Shown piece after piece: positions 1-6,348 of a DNA stretch of 64,000 bases. This DNA is from Ruminococcaceae bacterium UBA1734 (GTDB lineage Bacteria > Bacillota > Clostridia > Oscillospirales > Acutalibacteraceae). Position 1 is the first letter of the stretch. The number at the start of each line of letters is the position of its first letter. A model generated the notes under the pieces. That model had not been told where the DNA came from. It did no database searches and worked only from the letters and a program-made list of their open reading frames with translations. The stretch spans positions 1 through 64,000 of the forward strand of contig DCIE01000019.1 of the NCBI GenBank assembly GCA_002315765.1, in the 5' to 3' direction. The translations under genes were made by a program, and so were the position numbers.

Positions 1-30
1 TACCCCAACTATTGACAAAGAGCCACTATA

Positions 31-82
31 AAAAAGAATACCTGACAGATTCGTAAAAATGCGTTTCTATCAGGTATTCTTT
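31..82 (-). terminator. Rho-independent terminator of the DUF3592 unit
   Basis: The arms at 33-45 and 70-82 (AAAGAATACCTGA and its complement) form a 13-bp perfect stem with a 24-nt loop. Read on the minus strand the stem is followed by a run of T (positions 35 to 31), so it would end the two-gene minus-strand unit that stops at 103. The loop is long for an intrinsic terminator. Confidence 0.7.
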
Positions 83-102
83 GTATTTATACCATTTCTC
101 AC

Positions 103-495
103 TTATCGTATTCTTTTCAAGATTACTACAAAAAATGAAATTAAAGAAATAAAGGCTAAACCGAAATACATAATCACCGAAAAGCTTCCTGCTGTTATTA
201 TTTCGTTAGGATTCTTCGGGTTATACTTTATTTCTATTTCTTTGCCTTCTTTCATATTTGACGAGTATTCGCCCAGTTCGCTTTCGTATTCTTTTCCGTC
301 AACGCTGTACTTAACCATAACACGATAATTTGAATCCTCGTCTCCAACGGCGTCATCACAAGTGATACTTGAAATTGTTGCGGTTGTTTGGGTAAAGGCC
401 TTGCGATCTTTAATTCCTTTTATACCGAGAAGGGTAAAAATAACCGTTGCAGCAATAAGAATAAGAGGGGTGAATTTTCTAAATAATCTATTCAT
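103..495 (-). CDS. DUF3592-like membrane protein
   Basis: The 130-residue product has a hydrophobic segment near residues 6-25, an extracytoplasmic middle of about 75 residues, and a second hydrophobic segment at about residues 105-122 before a KRIR tail. This two-helix layout with a YRVMVKYSVDGKEY-type beta core and a YNPKNPNE motif is typical of DUF3592 proteins, whose function is not known. The ATG at 495 is chosen because AGGAGA lies about 8 nt upstream; an in-frame start at 525 would overlap the previous gene and has no such site. It starts 4 nt after the AIM24-like gene ends, so the two are probably cotranscribed. Confidence 0.75.
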   Translation of the reverse strand: MNRLFRKFTPLILIAATVIFTLLGIKGIKDRKAFTQTTATISSITCDDAVGDEDSNYRVMVKYSVDGKEYESELGEYSSNMKEGKEIEIKYNPKNPNEIITAGSFSVIMYFGLAFISLISFFVVILKRIR

Positions 496-499
496 ATTG

Positions 500-1177
500 T
501 TAATCTCCTGACTTTGGTAAAACAATAGAGTTCAGAAGCGATGAAACCGGCATTGATTGAAGAATAACATGTCCGGGACCGGTAACAACCGTATTAAAAA
601 CACCTTCGCCGCCGAAAAGCATATTCTTAATTCCGGGAACACTTTTGATATCCATACTACAGGTTGCATCCATAGCGGCTATATACCCGGTATCAACTAT
701 AAGTTGTTCCCCGACAGCAAGGTCATACTCGACAGCCGAGCCGTCAATTTCAATGAATGCGGTTCCGTTGCCGGAAATTTTTTGCATAATAAAACCTTCG
801 CCGCCGAAAAGTCCTACACCAAGTTTTTTACGAAAGAATACAGACAGTGAAACACCGGTATCAGAAGCCAAAAATCCACTCTTCTGAACAATAATTTCTC
901 TGCCGGGTTCAATGTTATATGCACGAATAGAACCGGGGAAAGAGGATGCAAAAGCAATCATACCTTTACTTCCCTGTGCAGTATATTTATTTTGAAAAAT
1001 ATTTTCTCCTGAAATTGCCCTGCCGAACATTTTGCCTATCCCACCATTTGAAGATGTTTCCATTTTCATATTCGGGGACATCCAACTCATAGAGCCTGAC
1101 TCTGTTATCACGGCTTCATTTGCCTCTAACTCGCAAATAACAACCGGCATAGGTTCACCTTGAATTTTATATTTCAT
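500..1177 (-). CDS. AIM24 / TIGR00266-family beta-barrel protein
   Basis: A 225-residue protein rich in glycine and beta-strand. Its MSWMSPNMKMET segment, the FFRKKLGVGLFGGEGFIMQK repeat and the late MLFGGEGVF repeat match the TIGR00266/AIM24 fold (tryptophan-RNA-binding-attenuator-like jelly roll), which is of unknown biochemical role and often found in membrane-stress contexts. The ATG at 1177 has AGGAG 8 nt upstream (1186-1190). The alternative ATG at 1183 is too close to that site, and the longer open frame to 1390 crosses the promoter at 1220-1248, so it is rejected. It heads a two-gene operon with the DUF3592-like protein. Confidence 0.82.
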   Translation of the reverse strand: MKYKIQGEPMPVVICELEANEAVITESGSMSWMSPNMKMETSSNGGIGKMFGRAISGENIFQNKYTAQGSKGMIAFASSFPGSIRAYNIEPGREIIVQKSGFLASDTGVSLSVFFRKKLGVGLFGGEGFIMQKISGNGTAFIEIDGSAVEYDLAVGEQLIVDTGYIAAMDATCSMDIKSVPGIKNMLFGGEGVFNTVVTGPGHVILQSMPVSSLLNSIVLPKSGD

Positions 1178-1219
1178 ATTCATTTCTCCTAATATAAATG
1201 TTATTGAAATTCTATTTTG

Positions 1220-1248
1220 ACTATAACAAATTATCGGAGTTTTGTCAA
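1220..1248 (-). promoter_or_regulatory. Promoter of the AIM24-like operon
   Basis: On the minus strand: TTGACA (1248-1243), a 17-bp spacer, TATAGT (1225-1220). This is a near-perfect sigma-A promoter 40-70 nt before the chosen start at 1177. Confidence 0.8.
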
Positions 1249-1270
1249 GGATAAGACATTTTAAGAGCAA

Positions 1271-1358
1271 TACCAAGTTTTGGTAAGATTTTGAACAAAC
1301 GCATATTGGCGAAATCTTCTCCGATTTCGCCACCCTTAAAGGTTTTGTTTTCTTTAAG
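1271..1358 (-). other. Cluster of three perfect hairpins downstream of the oxidoreductase operon
   Basis: Three perfect inverted repeats follow one another: CTTAAAG/CTTTAAG (1335-1341 with 1352-1358), TGGCGAAATC/GATTTCGCCA (1307-1316 with 1323-1332, 10 bp, 6-nt loop) and TACCAA/TTGGTA (1271-1276 with 1280-1285). None has a clear T-run in either direction. They lie between the end of the operon at 1406 and the next promoter at 1220-1248. They may act together as a terminator or mRNA 3' end, or be a small repeat element. Confidence 0.5.
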
Positions 1359-1405
1359 CGGTTGAAGTTTGCCTTTTTCAATAGTTTCAAACTGTCCCTA
1401 CTTCG

Positions 1406-2380
1406 TTATTTGACACTTAATACAACCTTACCGATATTTTCGCCGCGGTAAAGAATTTGTTGGGCTTCATCCGCATTGGTTATGGGCAAAATCGCATGAA
1501 TTTTAGGAACGATTTCTCTTTTTTCGAATTTCGGCCAAAGCTTTTCGGTTAGTTCTCTCAAAAGAATTCCTTTCTCTTCGGGTGTTTTGCTTCTTAATGT
1601 ACTTCCGATGATACGAATGTTTTTAACATAAATATTTCTAAAATCAACATCCGAATAATCCCCCGCAAGTGTCGCTATCTGAATCCAACGGCAACCTCTC
1701 GCAACAAAAGGCAAACACTCTCCGAGTATTTTCCCGCCAAGACAGTCGATGGCAATATTAACGGGATTTCCATTTGCTTCTTCTTCTTTAAGTACCTCTG
1801 CAATATTCTCGCTTGTGGAGTCAACAACACGGTCGGCATTAAGATACGAAACCTTTTCTACCATTTCTTTTCCTAAAACCGTTGTTATAACTCGAAGTCC
1901 GAAAGCTTTTGCCATAGGAATTACGGCACTTGCAAGACCGGATGCTCCGGCGTTCATAAGAAGTGTTTCTCCGGGCTTTGAATTTCCGACATGGAAAAGG
2001 TTTAAATATGCAGTTGCATAAACTTCCGGAATTGCGGAAGCCTCGGCAAAAGAAAGATTTTCGGGCATCGGCATAACCATTTCTTCAGGCACATTAACAA
2101 ACTCCGCATATCCTCCGCCGCCGAGCAAAGCGCATACCTTATCTCCGACAGAAAACCTTTTTGCCGACGAACTTACCTCTTTAACAATACCCGCAACCTC
2201 AAGCCCCGGCCAATCCGGACATCCGGGAGGTGGCGGATAGTTTCCTTCTCTTTGAAGTAAATCCGCACGGTTAATAGATGCCGCATAAACCTCTATTGTT
2301 ATTTCTCCTTCTTTAATCGGAGAAAGAGATACTTCACTCCAAGATAATGTTTTATCACTGTTAATCGTTATTGCCTTCAT
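1406..2380 (-). CDS. NAD(P)H:quinone oxidoreductase, PIG3/TP53I3 type (zinc-free MDR)
   Basis: A medium-chain dehydrogenase/reductase of 324 residues. The N-terminal GroES-like domain (about 1-125) carries the YPPPPGCPDWPGLEVAG signature seen in TP53I3/PIG3-type quinone reductases. The nucleotide-binding Rossmann motif is AGASGLASA (about 144-152). The structural-zinc cysteines and catalytic zinc ligands of alcohol dehydrogenases are absent. Expected activity is NAD(P)H-dependent reduction of a quinone or enone. The start overlaps the end of the dehydratase gene by 20 nt and has GAGGA upstream, so it is the third gene of an operon with an SDR and a 3-dehydroquinase-like enzyme. The true substrate is not evident. 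Confidence 0.88.
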   Translation of the reverse strand: MKAITINSDKTLSWSEVSLSPIKEGEITIEVYAASINRADLLQREGNYPPPPGCPDWPGLEVAGIVKEVSSSAKRFSVGDKVCALLGGGGYAEFVNVPEEMVMPMPENLSFAEASAIPEVYATAYLNLFHVGNSKPGETLLMNAGASGLASAVIPMAKAFGLRVITTVLGKEMVEKVSYLNADRVVDSTSENIAEVLKEEEANGNPVNIAIDCLGGKILGECLPFVARGCRWIQIATLAGDYSDVDFRNIYVKNIRIIGSTLRSKTPEEKGILLRELTEKLWPKFEKREIVPKIHAILPITNADEAQQILYRGENIGKVVLSVK

Positions 2381-3137
2381 TGTTTTCCTCCATAATATTT
2401 CTTATTTTTGTTATTTGCTTTATTGTAGGCTGATATATAGTGTCTAATTCACCATGCGATTCTACGCAAAGATACATACAAGCGCCTAAAAAACCGCCCA
2501 TTTTTCTTATAATGTTTGAACAAGCGCCGACATCTAAGAACAAAAACGGTTTTTTGATTTCATTATTCACTCTTTGAATAACCGAAATATATTCGGGTAA
2601 CATAGAAACGCTTTCGGAACTTACTACAATCTTTAAAACATCTGCGCCCTGATTTGATTGCATTTTTGCAATATCGAAAATTTCATCTGCGGATAGGTTT
2701 TTAAAATCGTGGGTTGAAATCAGCACTTCCCCACCCAAAGAATGTATTTCATCAATCAGGTCTCTTTGTTTTGATTTTGCGATTTCGTTATTTGTTATTT
2801 GACGGTCGTTTGCATCAAATAAATCTCCGGGAATATCACAAAGTGTTGCACCGCATTTTAATGCCTTTATGAGCAAATCAACACATTCGCTATCACTCAT
2901 ACCCTCACTTTGATTATACCGATAAGATGTTATATAAATAGGCTTATCACCACAAGCAAGAAAAATGCTTTTAAGTTTTTCATCGGTTCTTTCTTCTTTT
3001 TTTAATTGACAAAGTTGAACTCCGAATGCCTCCGCTCCGTCAAGGTTAGAACGGTTTATCTTCTCGATACACTCTTTTGCAGTTCTGCATTGTATCATCG
3101 AAACTATCGGGACATTATCTAAAAAAGTTTTTTTCAT
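2361..3137 (-). CDS. Divergent type I 3-dehydroquinate dehydratase-like protein
   Basis: A 258-residue TIM-barrel protein. The Schiff-base lysine lies in GADVLKIV (K169) and the catalytic histidine in STHDF (H143); these match H143/K170 of E. coli AroD. Also visible are YRYNQSEG (R73, E78), R211 and Q236 in YQPTIKQ. The strand-2 motif usually reads E-W-R-x-D but here reads AEAFGVQ, so the first substrate-binding arginine is missing and the spacing between R73 and E78 is one residue longer than usual. Known role of the family: reversible dehydration of 3-dehydroquinate. Sitting between an SDR and a quinone reductase, away from aro genes, suggests a catabolic or altered substrate role. ATG at 3137 lies 4 nt after the SDR stop. 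Confidence 0.75.
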   Translation of the reverse strand: MKKTFLDNVPIVSMIQCRTAKECIEKINRSNLDGAEAFGVQLCQLKKEERTDEKLKSIFLACGDKPIYITSYRYNQSEGMSDSECVDLLIKALKCGATLCDIPGDLFDANDRQITNNEIAKSKQRDLIDEIHSLGGEVLISTHDFKNLSADEIFDIAKMQSNQGADVLKIVVSSESVSMLPEYISVIQRVNNEIKKPFLFLDVGACSNIIRKMGGFLGACMYLCVESHGELDTIYQPTIKQITKIRNIMEENNEGNND

Positions 3138-3141
3138 ATCA

Positions 3142-3900
3142 TCATTGCCTTTGCATGGCATTTCTGCCGCCGTCTATCATAATATTCTCGCCATTAATGA
3201 ACCGTCCCTTTTCCGAAGCGATAAACAATATTAAGTCAATTATTTCATTTGGCTCAGCAGCTCTGCCTAAAAGGGTTTTCATATTTGACATTGCCTCTCT
3301 TGTCAAAACGGGTCCGGGCGAAACACAAACGCACCTAATACCGTATTTCGAGCCGAATTGCGCAACAGATTTTGTCAGCCCGAACATAACACCGGCCTTG
3401 GATGTCGGATAGTCTATTCCGTAACCATCGCCCTCCATACCGGTAATAGAGCCGATATTTACTATTAAACCGCTTTTTTGTTCCCGCATATATCTTAAAG
3501 CGACATGGCAAAAATAGAACTGCCCTTTCAAATTAACATCCATTCCCCAATCATACACCTCTATGGGAACATCGGGAAATTCGTCATATTTGTCATAAGA
3601 ATTAAATATTCTTACAGCAGTACCACCGGCAAAATTGCATACAATATCAATACTCCCAAATGTATCAAAAGCACTTTTACAGGCATTTTCAACCTGCAAG
3701 TAGTCGCGCACATCACAAACAACACCCAATGCTTTGCCTTTGCCTTTTGAGTTTATTTCGTCAACATAGGCTTTCAAAGCCTTTTCGTTCACATCGCACA
3801 TTACAATGTTTCCGCCTAATTCGGAAAAGCTTCTTGAAAATTCAAGTCCCATACCGGAAGCGGCACCGGTAGCTATGGCTGTTTTATTTGTAAAACTCAT
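3142..3900 (-). CDS. Short-chain dehydrogenase/reductase (SDR)
   Basis: Classical SDR of 252 residues from the ATG at 3900: cofactor motif TGAASGMG (11-18), NFAGG (89-93), catalytic Ser in NIGSITG (S151) and YxxxK at Y164/K168, then CVSPGPV. It is an NAD(P)-dependent oxidoreductase for a hydroxyl or keto substrate that cannot be named from sequence. AAAGGGTGA lies just upstream of 3900. A GTG at 4035 is in frame, has AGGAG at good spacing and lies right after the promoter, which would add 45 residues; I keep 3900 because the Rossmann fold begins there, but the longer form or a translated leader is possible. First structural gene of a three-gene operon. Confidence 0.85.
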   Translation of the reverse strand: MSFTNKTAIATGAASGMGLEFSRSFSELGGNIVMCDVNEKALKAYVDEINSKGKGKALGVVCDVRDYLQVENACKSAFDTFGSIDIVCNFAGGTAVRIFNSYDKYDEFPDVPIEVYDWGMDVNLKGQFYFCHVALRYMREQKSGLIVNIGSITGMEGDGYGIDYPTSKAGVMFGLTKSVAQFGSKYGIRCVCVSPGPVLTREAMSNMKTLLGRAAEPNEIIDLILFIASEKGRFINGENIMIDGGRNAMQRQ

Positions 3901-3920
3901 AAAAATCACCCTTTCTTTCC

Positions 3921-4035
3921 AAGACACAAAATGCAATATAAACACCGAAATAGGAATTTTTACATCGCATCTGTTTCGGTTCTCTCGAAAGCGAAAGGAA
4001 ACAGGTGTCTTTTTATTATCATCATGATTTTTCAC
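3921..4035 (-). promoter_or_regulatory. Structured, apparently translated leader of the SDR operon
   Basis: In the leader RNA, AAGACAC near 4011-4005 can pair with GTGTCTT at 3927-3921. Inside lies a strong nested hairpin: CTGTTTC with GAAACAG (4004-3998 with 3977-3971) enclosing CTTTCG/CGAGAG around a CTTT loop. A GTG at 4035 preceded by AGGAG opens a reading frame of 45 codons that runs in frame into the SDR start at 3900. Ribosome progress through it could affect the fold and the SDR ribosome binding site. This is inference from base pairing only. Confidence 0.4.
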
Positions 4036-4055
4036 GATGATATCTCCTAATCATA

Positions 4056-4083
4056 ATTTTATCAAATAAGTTTATTTTTACAA
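4056..4083 (-). promoter_or_regulatory. Promoter of the SDR operon
   Basis: Minus strand: TTGTAA (4083-4078), 16-bp spacer, TAAAAT (4061-4056) with an extended TGA immediately before the -10. Transcription would begin near 4049, just ahead of the AGGAG and GTG at 4035. Confidence 0.6.
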
Positions 4084-4127
4084 TAACAAAAACAGTAATA
4101 AATTTAACATTTTCAGCACTAAATATA

Positions 4128-4155
4128 TTGAAATTCGGCAAATTAGTGATATAAT
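4128..4155 (+). promoter_or_regulatory. Promoter of the AraC-family gene
   Basis: TTGAAA (4128-4133), 16-bp spacer, TATAAT (4150-4155). The predicted start of transcription is only about 10 nt before the ATG at 4172, giving a very short leader. It faces away from the SDR promoter at 4056-4083, leaving 44 bp between the two -35 boxes for a shared operator. Confidence 0.7.
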
Positions 4156-4171
4156 TTGTTTGGTGATTATT

Positions 4172-4915
4172 ATGGAAACAGAAAAAATCAGAATTAAAAA
4201 AATAGTGGATATTTTTTACATCTACTCTAAAAAAGGCACAATAGATACGATGACAAACAGAAATAATTACGGCATTACATTTACCGACAGCGGTAAAATA
4301 ACATATATTGAAAACGATAAAAAAACCGTATCAACTTCGAGCAATATTATCCTTTTGCCGAAAGGAGCAAACTACAAGATATTAAGACAGGAATCCGGTT
4401 TTTTCCCGGTAATTAATTTTGATTGCGAAGAAAAAATATGCGATAAAATAACGAGTTTTGATATAATATCAAGCAAAAATATTCTTAAATTGTTTTTTGA
4501 ATTAAAGGAAAGCTTTATGAAAAATTCAACCTTTGAATCATTATCAATTTTTTATAAAATTTTATCCTTGATTTTTGAACAAAGTATAACCGATAAATCT
4601 ACCCAAATTCAAAAATACATTGACGACAACCTTACCGATAGCACATTATCAAACAAAAAAATTGCCGATGCTTTAAATATCAGCGAATCATATTTGAACA
4701 AATTTTTCATAAAGCATTACGGCATTTCGCCAAAAAAATATATAATAAAAAAAAGAATAGAACTTGCGATTATTTATCTTGGTGAAAATCGTTACAATAT
4801 AGGTCAAATATGTGAAAAATGCGGGTATTCCAATCAATATTCCTTCAGCCGAGCTTTTAAAAACATAAGAGGCATTTCTCCTTTGGAATTCAAAAAAACA
4901 ATACAAAACAGATAA
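4172..4915 (+). CDS. AraC-family transcriptional regulator
   Basis: A 247-residue protein. The first ~90 residues form a small beta-rich, cupin-like sensor region. The C-terminus (about 145-245) holds two helix-turn-helix motifs, with IADALNISESYLNKFFIKH and GYSNQYSFSRAFKNIRGISP as recognition elements, as in the AraC/XylS family. The ATG at 4172 follows GGTGATT; a TTG 12 nt upstream is less likely. It is divergent from the SDR/dehydratase/quinone-reductase operon and is the obvious candidate to control it in response to its substrate. The gene is A-rich, with many lysines. Confidence 0.88.
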   Translation: METEKIRIKKIVDIFYIYSKKGTIDTMTNRNNYGITFTDSGKITYIENDKKTVSTSSNIILLPKGANYKILRQESGFFPVINFDCEEKICDKITSFDIISSKNILKLFFELKESFMKNSTFESLSIFYKILSLIFEQSITDKSTQIQKYIDDNLTDSTLSNKKIADALNISESYLNKFFIKHYGISPKKYIIKKRIELAIIYLGENRYNIGQICEKCGYSNQYSFSRAFKNIRGISPLEFKKTIQNR

Positions 4916-5007
4916 CGGGATAATAACTGCTACGGTTCAAAACCGCCGGATTTGTTCAAAATCCAACAAAAATTTAGCACAAAAACAATAAAAACACCTT
5001 AAAACTG

Positions 5008-5036
5008 TTGATAAACCTTTCAAAATATGGTATTAT
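5008..5036 (+). promoter_or_regulatory. Promoter of the murI-to-lysA gene run
   Basis: TTGATA (5008-5013), 17-bp spacer, TATTAT (5031-5036). It lies about 55 nt before the murI start. No other equally good promoter was noticed in the tightly packed 15 kb that follows. Two small perfect hairpins (CGGTT/AACCG at 4933-4945 and GGATTT/AAATCC at 4948-4964) lie between it and the AraC gene end. Confidence 0.8.
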
Positions 5037-5092
5037 ATTATGAATTATTATTTATTAATGTTATCTTATGTAAATAAAGGAGTGTAAACCCT

Positions 5093-5905
5093 ATGTCTGA
5101 TAGCCGTGCAATCGGTATTTTCGATTCGGGTTTGGGCGGTCTTACTGTTGCCAAAGAGATAATAAAAGTCTTGCCGAAGGAAGACATTATATACTTTGGT
5201 GATACCGGGCGGGTTCCTTACGGCACAAAGGGTGCCGACACCATAAAAAGATATGCTCTTGAAGACGAAAAGTTTTTACTTTCAAAAGATGTTAAACTGA
5301 TTGTTGCCGCCTGTGGCACTGTTTCTTCTGTAGCATTTGAAGAATCGAAAAATTTGCCCGTGCCGTTTATTGAGGTTATTTCTCATTCGGTAAAATCAGC
5401 CGTAAAGGCGACTTTTAATAAAAAAATCGGAATACTTGCCACATCAGCAACCATAAAAAGCGGAGCGCACAAAAAACAAATCCTTTCTTTCCTGCCGGAT
5501 GCTGAGGTTTATGAAGTAAGCGGAACCCTTTTGGTGCCCCTTGTTGAAGAGGGATACACCTCAAAGGATAATCCTCTTGTAAAAAATGCTGTTGAAAATT
5601 ATGTTTCGGTTTTTAAAGAGAATAATGTTGACACCGTAATTCTCGGCTGCACCCACTTTCCCATTTTGACCGAAGCCTTTAAAGAAGCGTTGGGTGAAAA
5701 TGTAACACTTATAAATATGGGTGTATCCGCATCAAATGCGGTAAAAGATACACTTGCCCGATTAAACCTTCTTAACAAACAGGGCGGAAATCATAAATTT
5801 TTTGTCAGCGATAAAGGTACCACCTTTAAAAACACCGCTTCGGTGCTTTTGGGAGAAGAAATTGATGATAGTTCGGTAGAAACGGTGGATATTACGGCTT
5901 TATGA
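5093..5905 (+). CDS. murI: Glutamate racemase
   Basis: 270 residues, the normal length. It interconverts L- and D-glutamate for peptidoglycan synthesis. Seen: IGIFDSGLGGLTV with D11/S12, YFGDTGRVPYGTK, the first catalytic cysteine in AACGTVSS (C74) and the second in LGCTHFPIL (C186). The first motif is usually C-N-T; here the asparagine is glycine, which is unusual although the cysteine and threonine remain. AAAGGAG lies about 10 nt before the ATG. Its last four bases (ATGA) overlap the next gene. It is first in a long gene run that ends with DAP synthesis genes, so both D-Glu and meso-DAP supply would be coupled. Confidence 0.93.
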   Translation: MSDSRAIGIFDSGLGGLTVAKEIIKVLPKEDIIYFGDTGRVPYGTKGADTIKRYALEDEKFLLSKDVKLIVAACGTVSSVAFEESKNLPVPFIEVISHSVKSAVKATFNKKIGILATSATIKSGAHKKQILSFLPDAEVYEVSGTLLVPLVEEGYTSKDNPLVKNAVENYVSVFKENNVDTVILGCTHFPILTEAFKEALGENVTLINMGVSASNAVKDTLARLNLLNKQGGNHKFFVSDKGTTFKNTASVLLGEEIDDSSVETVDITAL

Positions 5906-6321
5906 AAAATGTTAAAATAAAAATAACCGGAACCCAAGGATTAGATGAAAATACCGATACCATTGAGTTTTTCAGTAACGGAAGCATAGAAAAAACCCTT
6001 GACGGATACATAATAAGATACACCGAGGGTGAGATTTCGGGCAACAAGCTTACAAACACCGAACTGGTTTTAGGCCCCGAAAATCACGCCGTAATAAGTC
6101 GTACCGGCGAAACCGAATCAAAGCTTATTATTGATGTGGGACAAAGGATATGTTGTATTTATTCCATTCCGCAGGGCAGTTTAACCTTGGGAATTACAGG
6201 AGAAGAAGTTAAATATCATCTAACCGAACAGGGTGGCACGGTAAGTTTAAAATATACCATTGACTCCAATATGCAACTTGTAAGCAAAAATACGGTAAAA
6301 ATTCAAATAAAAGAAATTTAA
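5902..6321 (+). CDS. DUF1934 (YwiB-like) beta-barrel protein
   Basis: 139 residues, lipocalin-like beta-barrel expected. The pattern VKIKITGTQ, IEFFSNGSI, YIIRYTEGE, LVLGPENHAVISRTGE fits DUF1934; B. subtilis YwiB has the same position directly before argS. Biochemical function is unknown. Translation is coupled to murI through an ATGA overlap and it lies 27 nt before argS. No signal peptide or membrane helix. Confidence 0.82.
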   Translation: MKNVKIKITGTQGLDENTDTIEFFSNGSIEKTLDGYIIRYTEGEISGNKLTNTELVLGPENHAVISRTGETESKLIIDVGQRICCIYSIPQGSLTLGITGEEVKYHLTEQGGTVSLKYTIDSNMQLVSKNTVKIQIKEI

Positions 6322-6348
6322 ACGGGTAACAACGAAAGGATTTTAAAA

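Noticed and set aside
59..328. Plus-strand open frame at the window start
   Set aside because: It is the complement of the DUF3592-like gene, includes a terminator stem, and has no ribosome binding site or recognisable domain.
1184..1390. In-frame N-terminal extension of the AIM24-like protein
   Set aside because: It crosses a near-consensus promoter and several hairpins, and the ATG at 1177 has the only good ribosome binding site.
4916..5092. Small hairpins after the AraC gene taken as a terminator
   Set aside because: The stems are only 5 and 6 bp and no T-run follows; noted under the murI promoter entry only.
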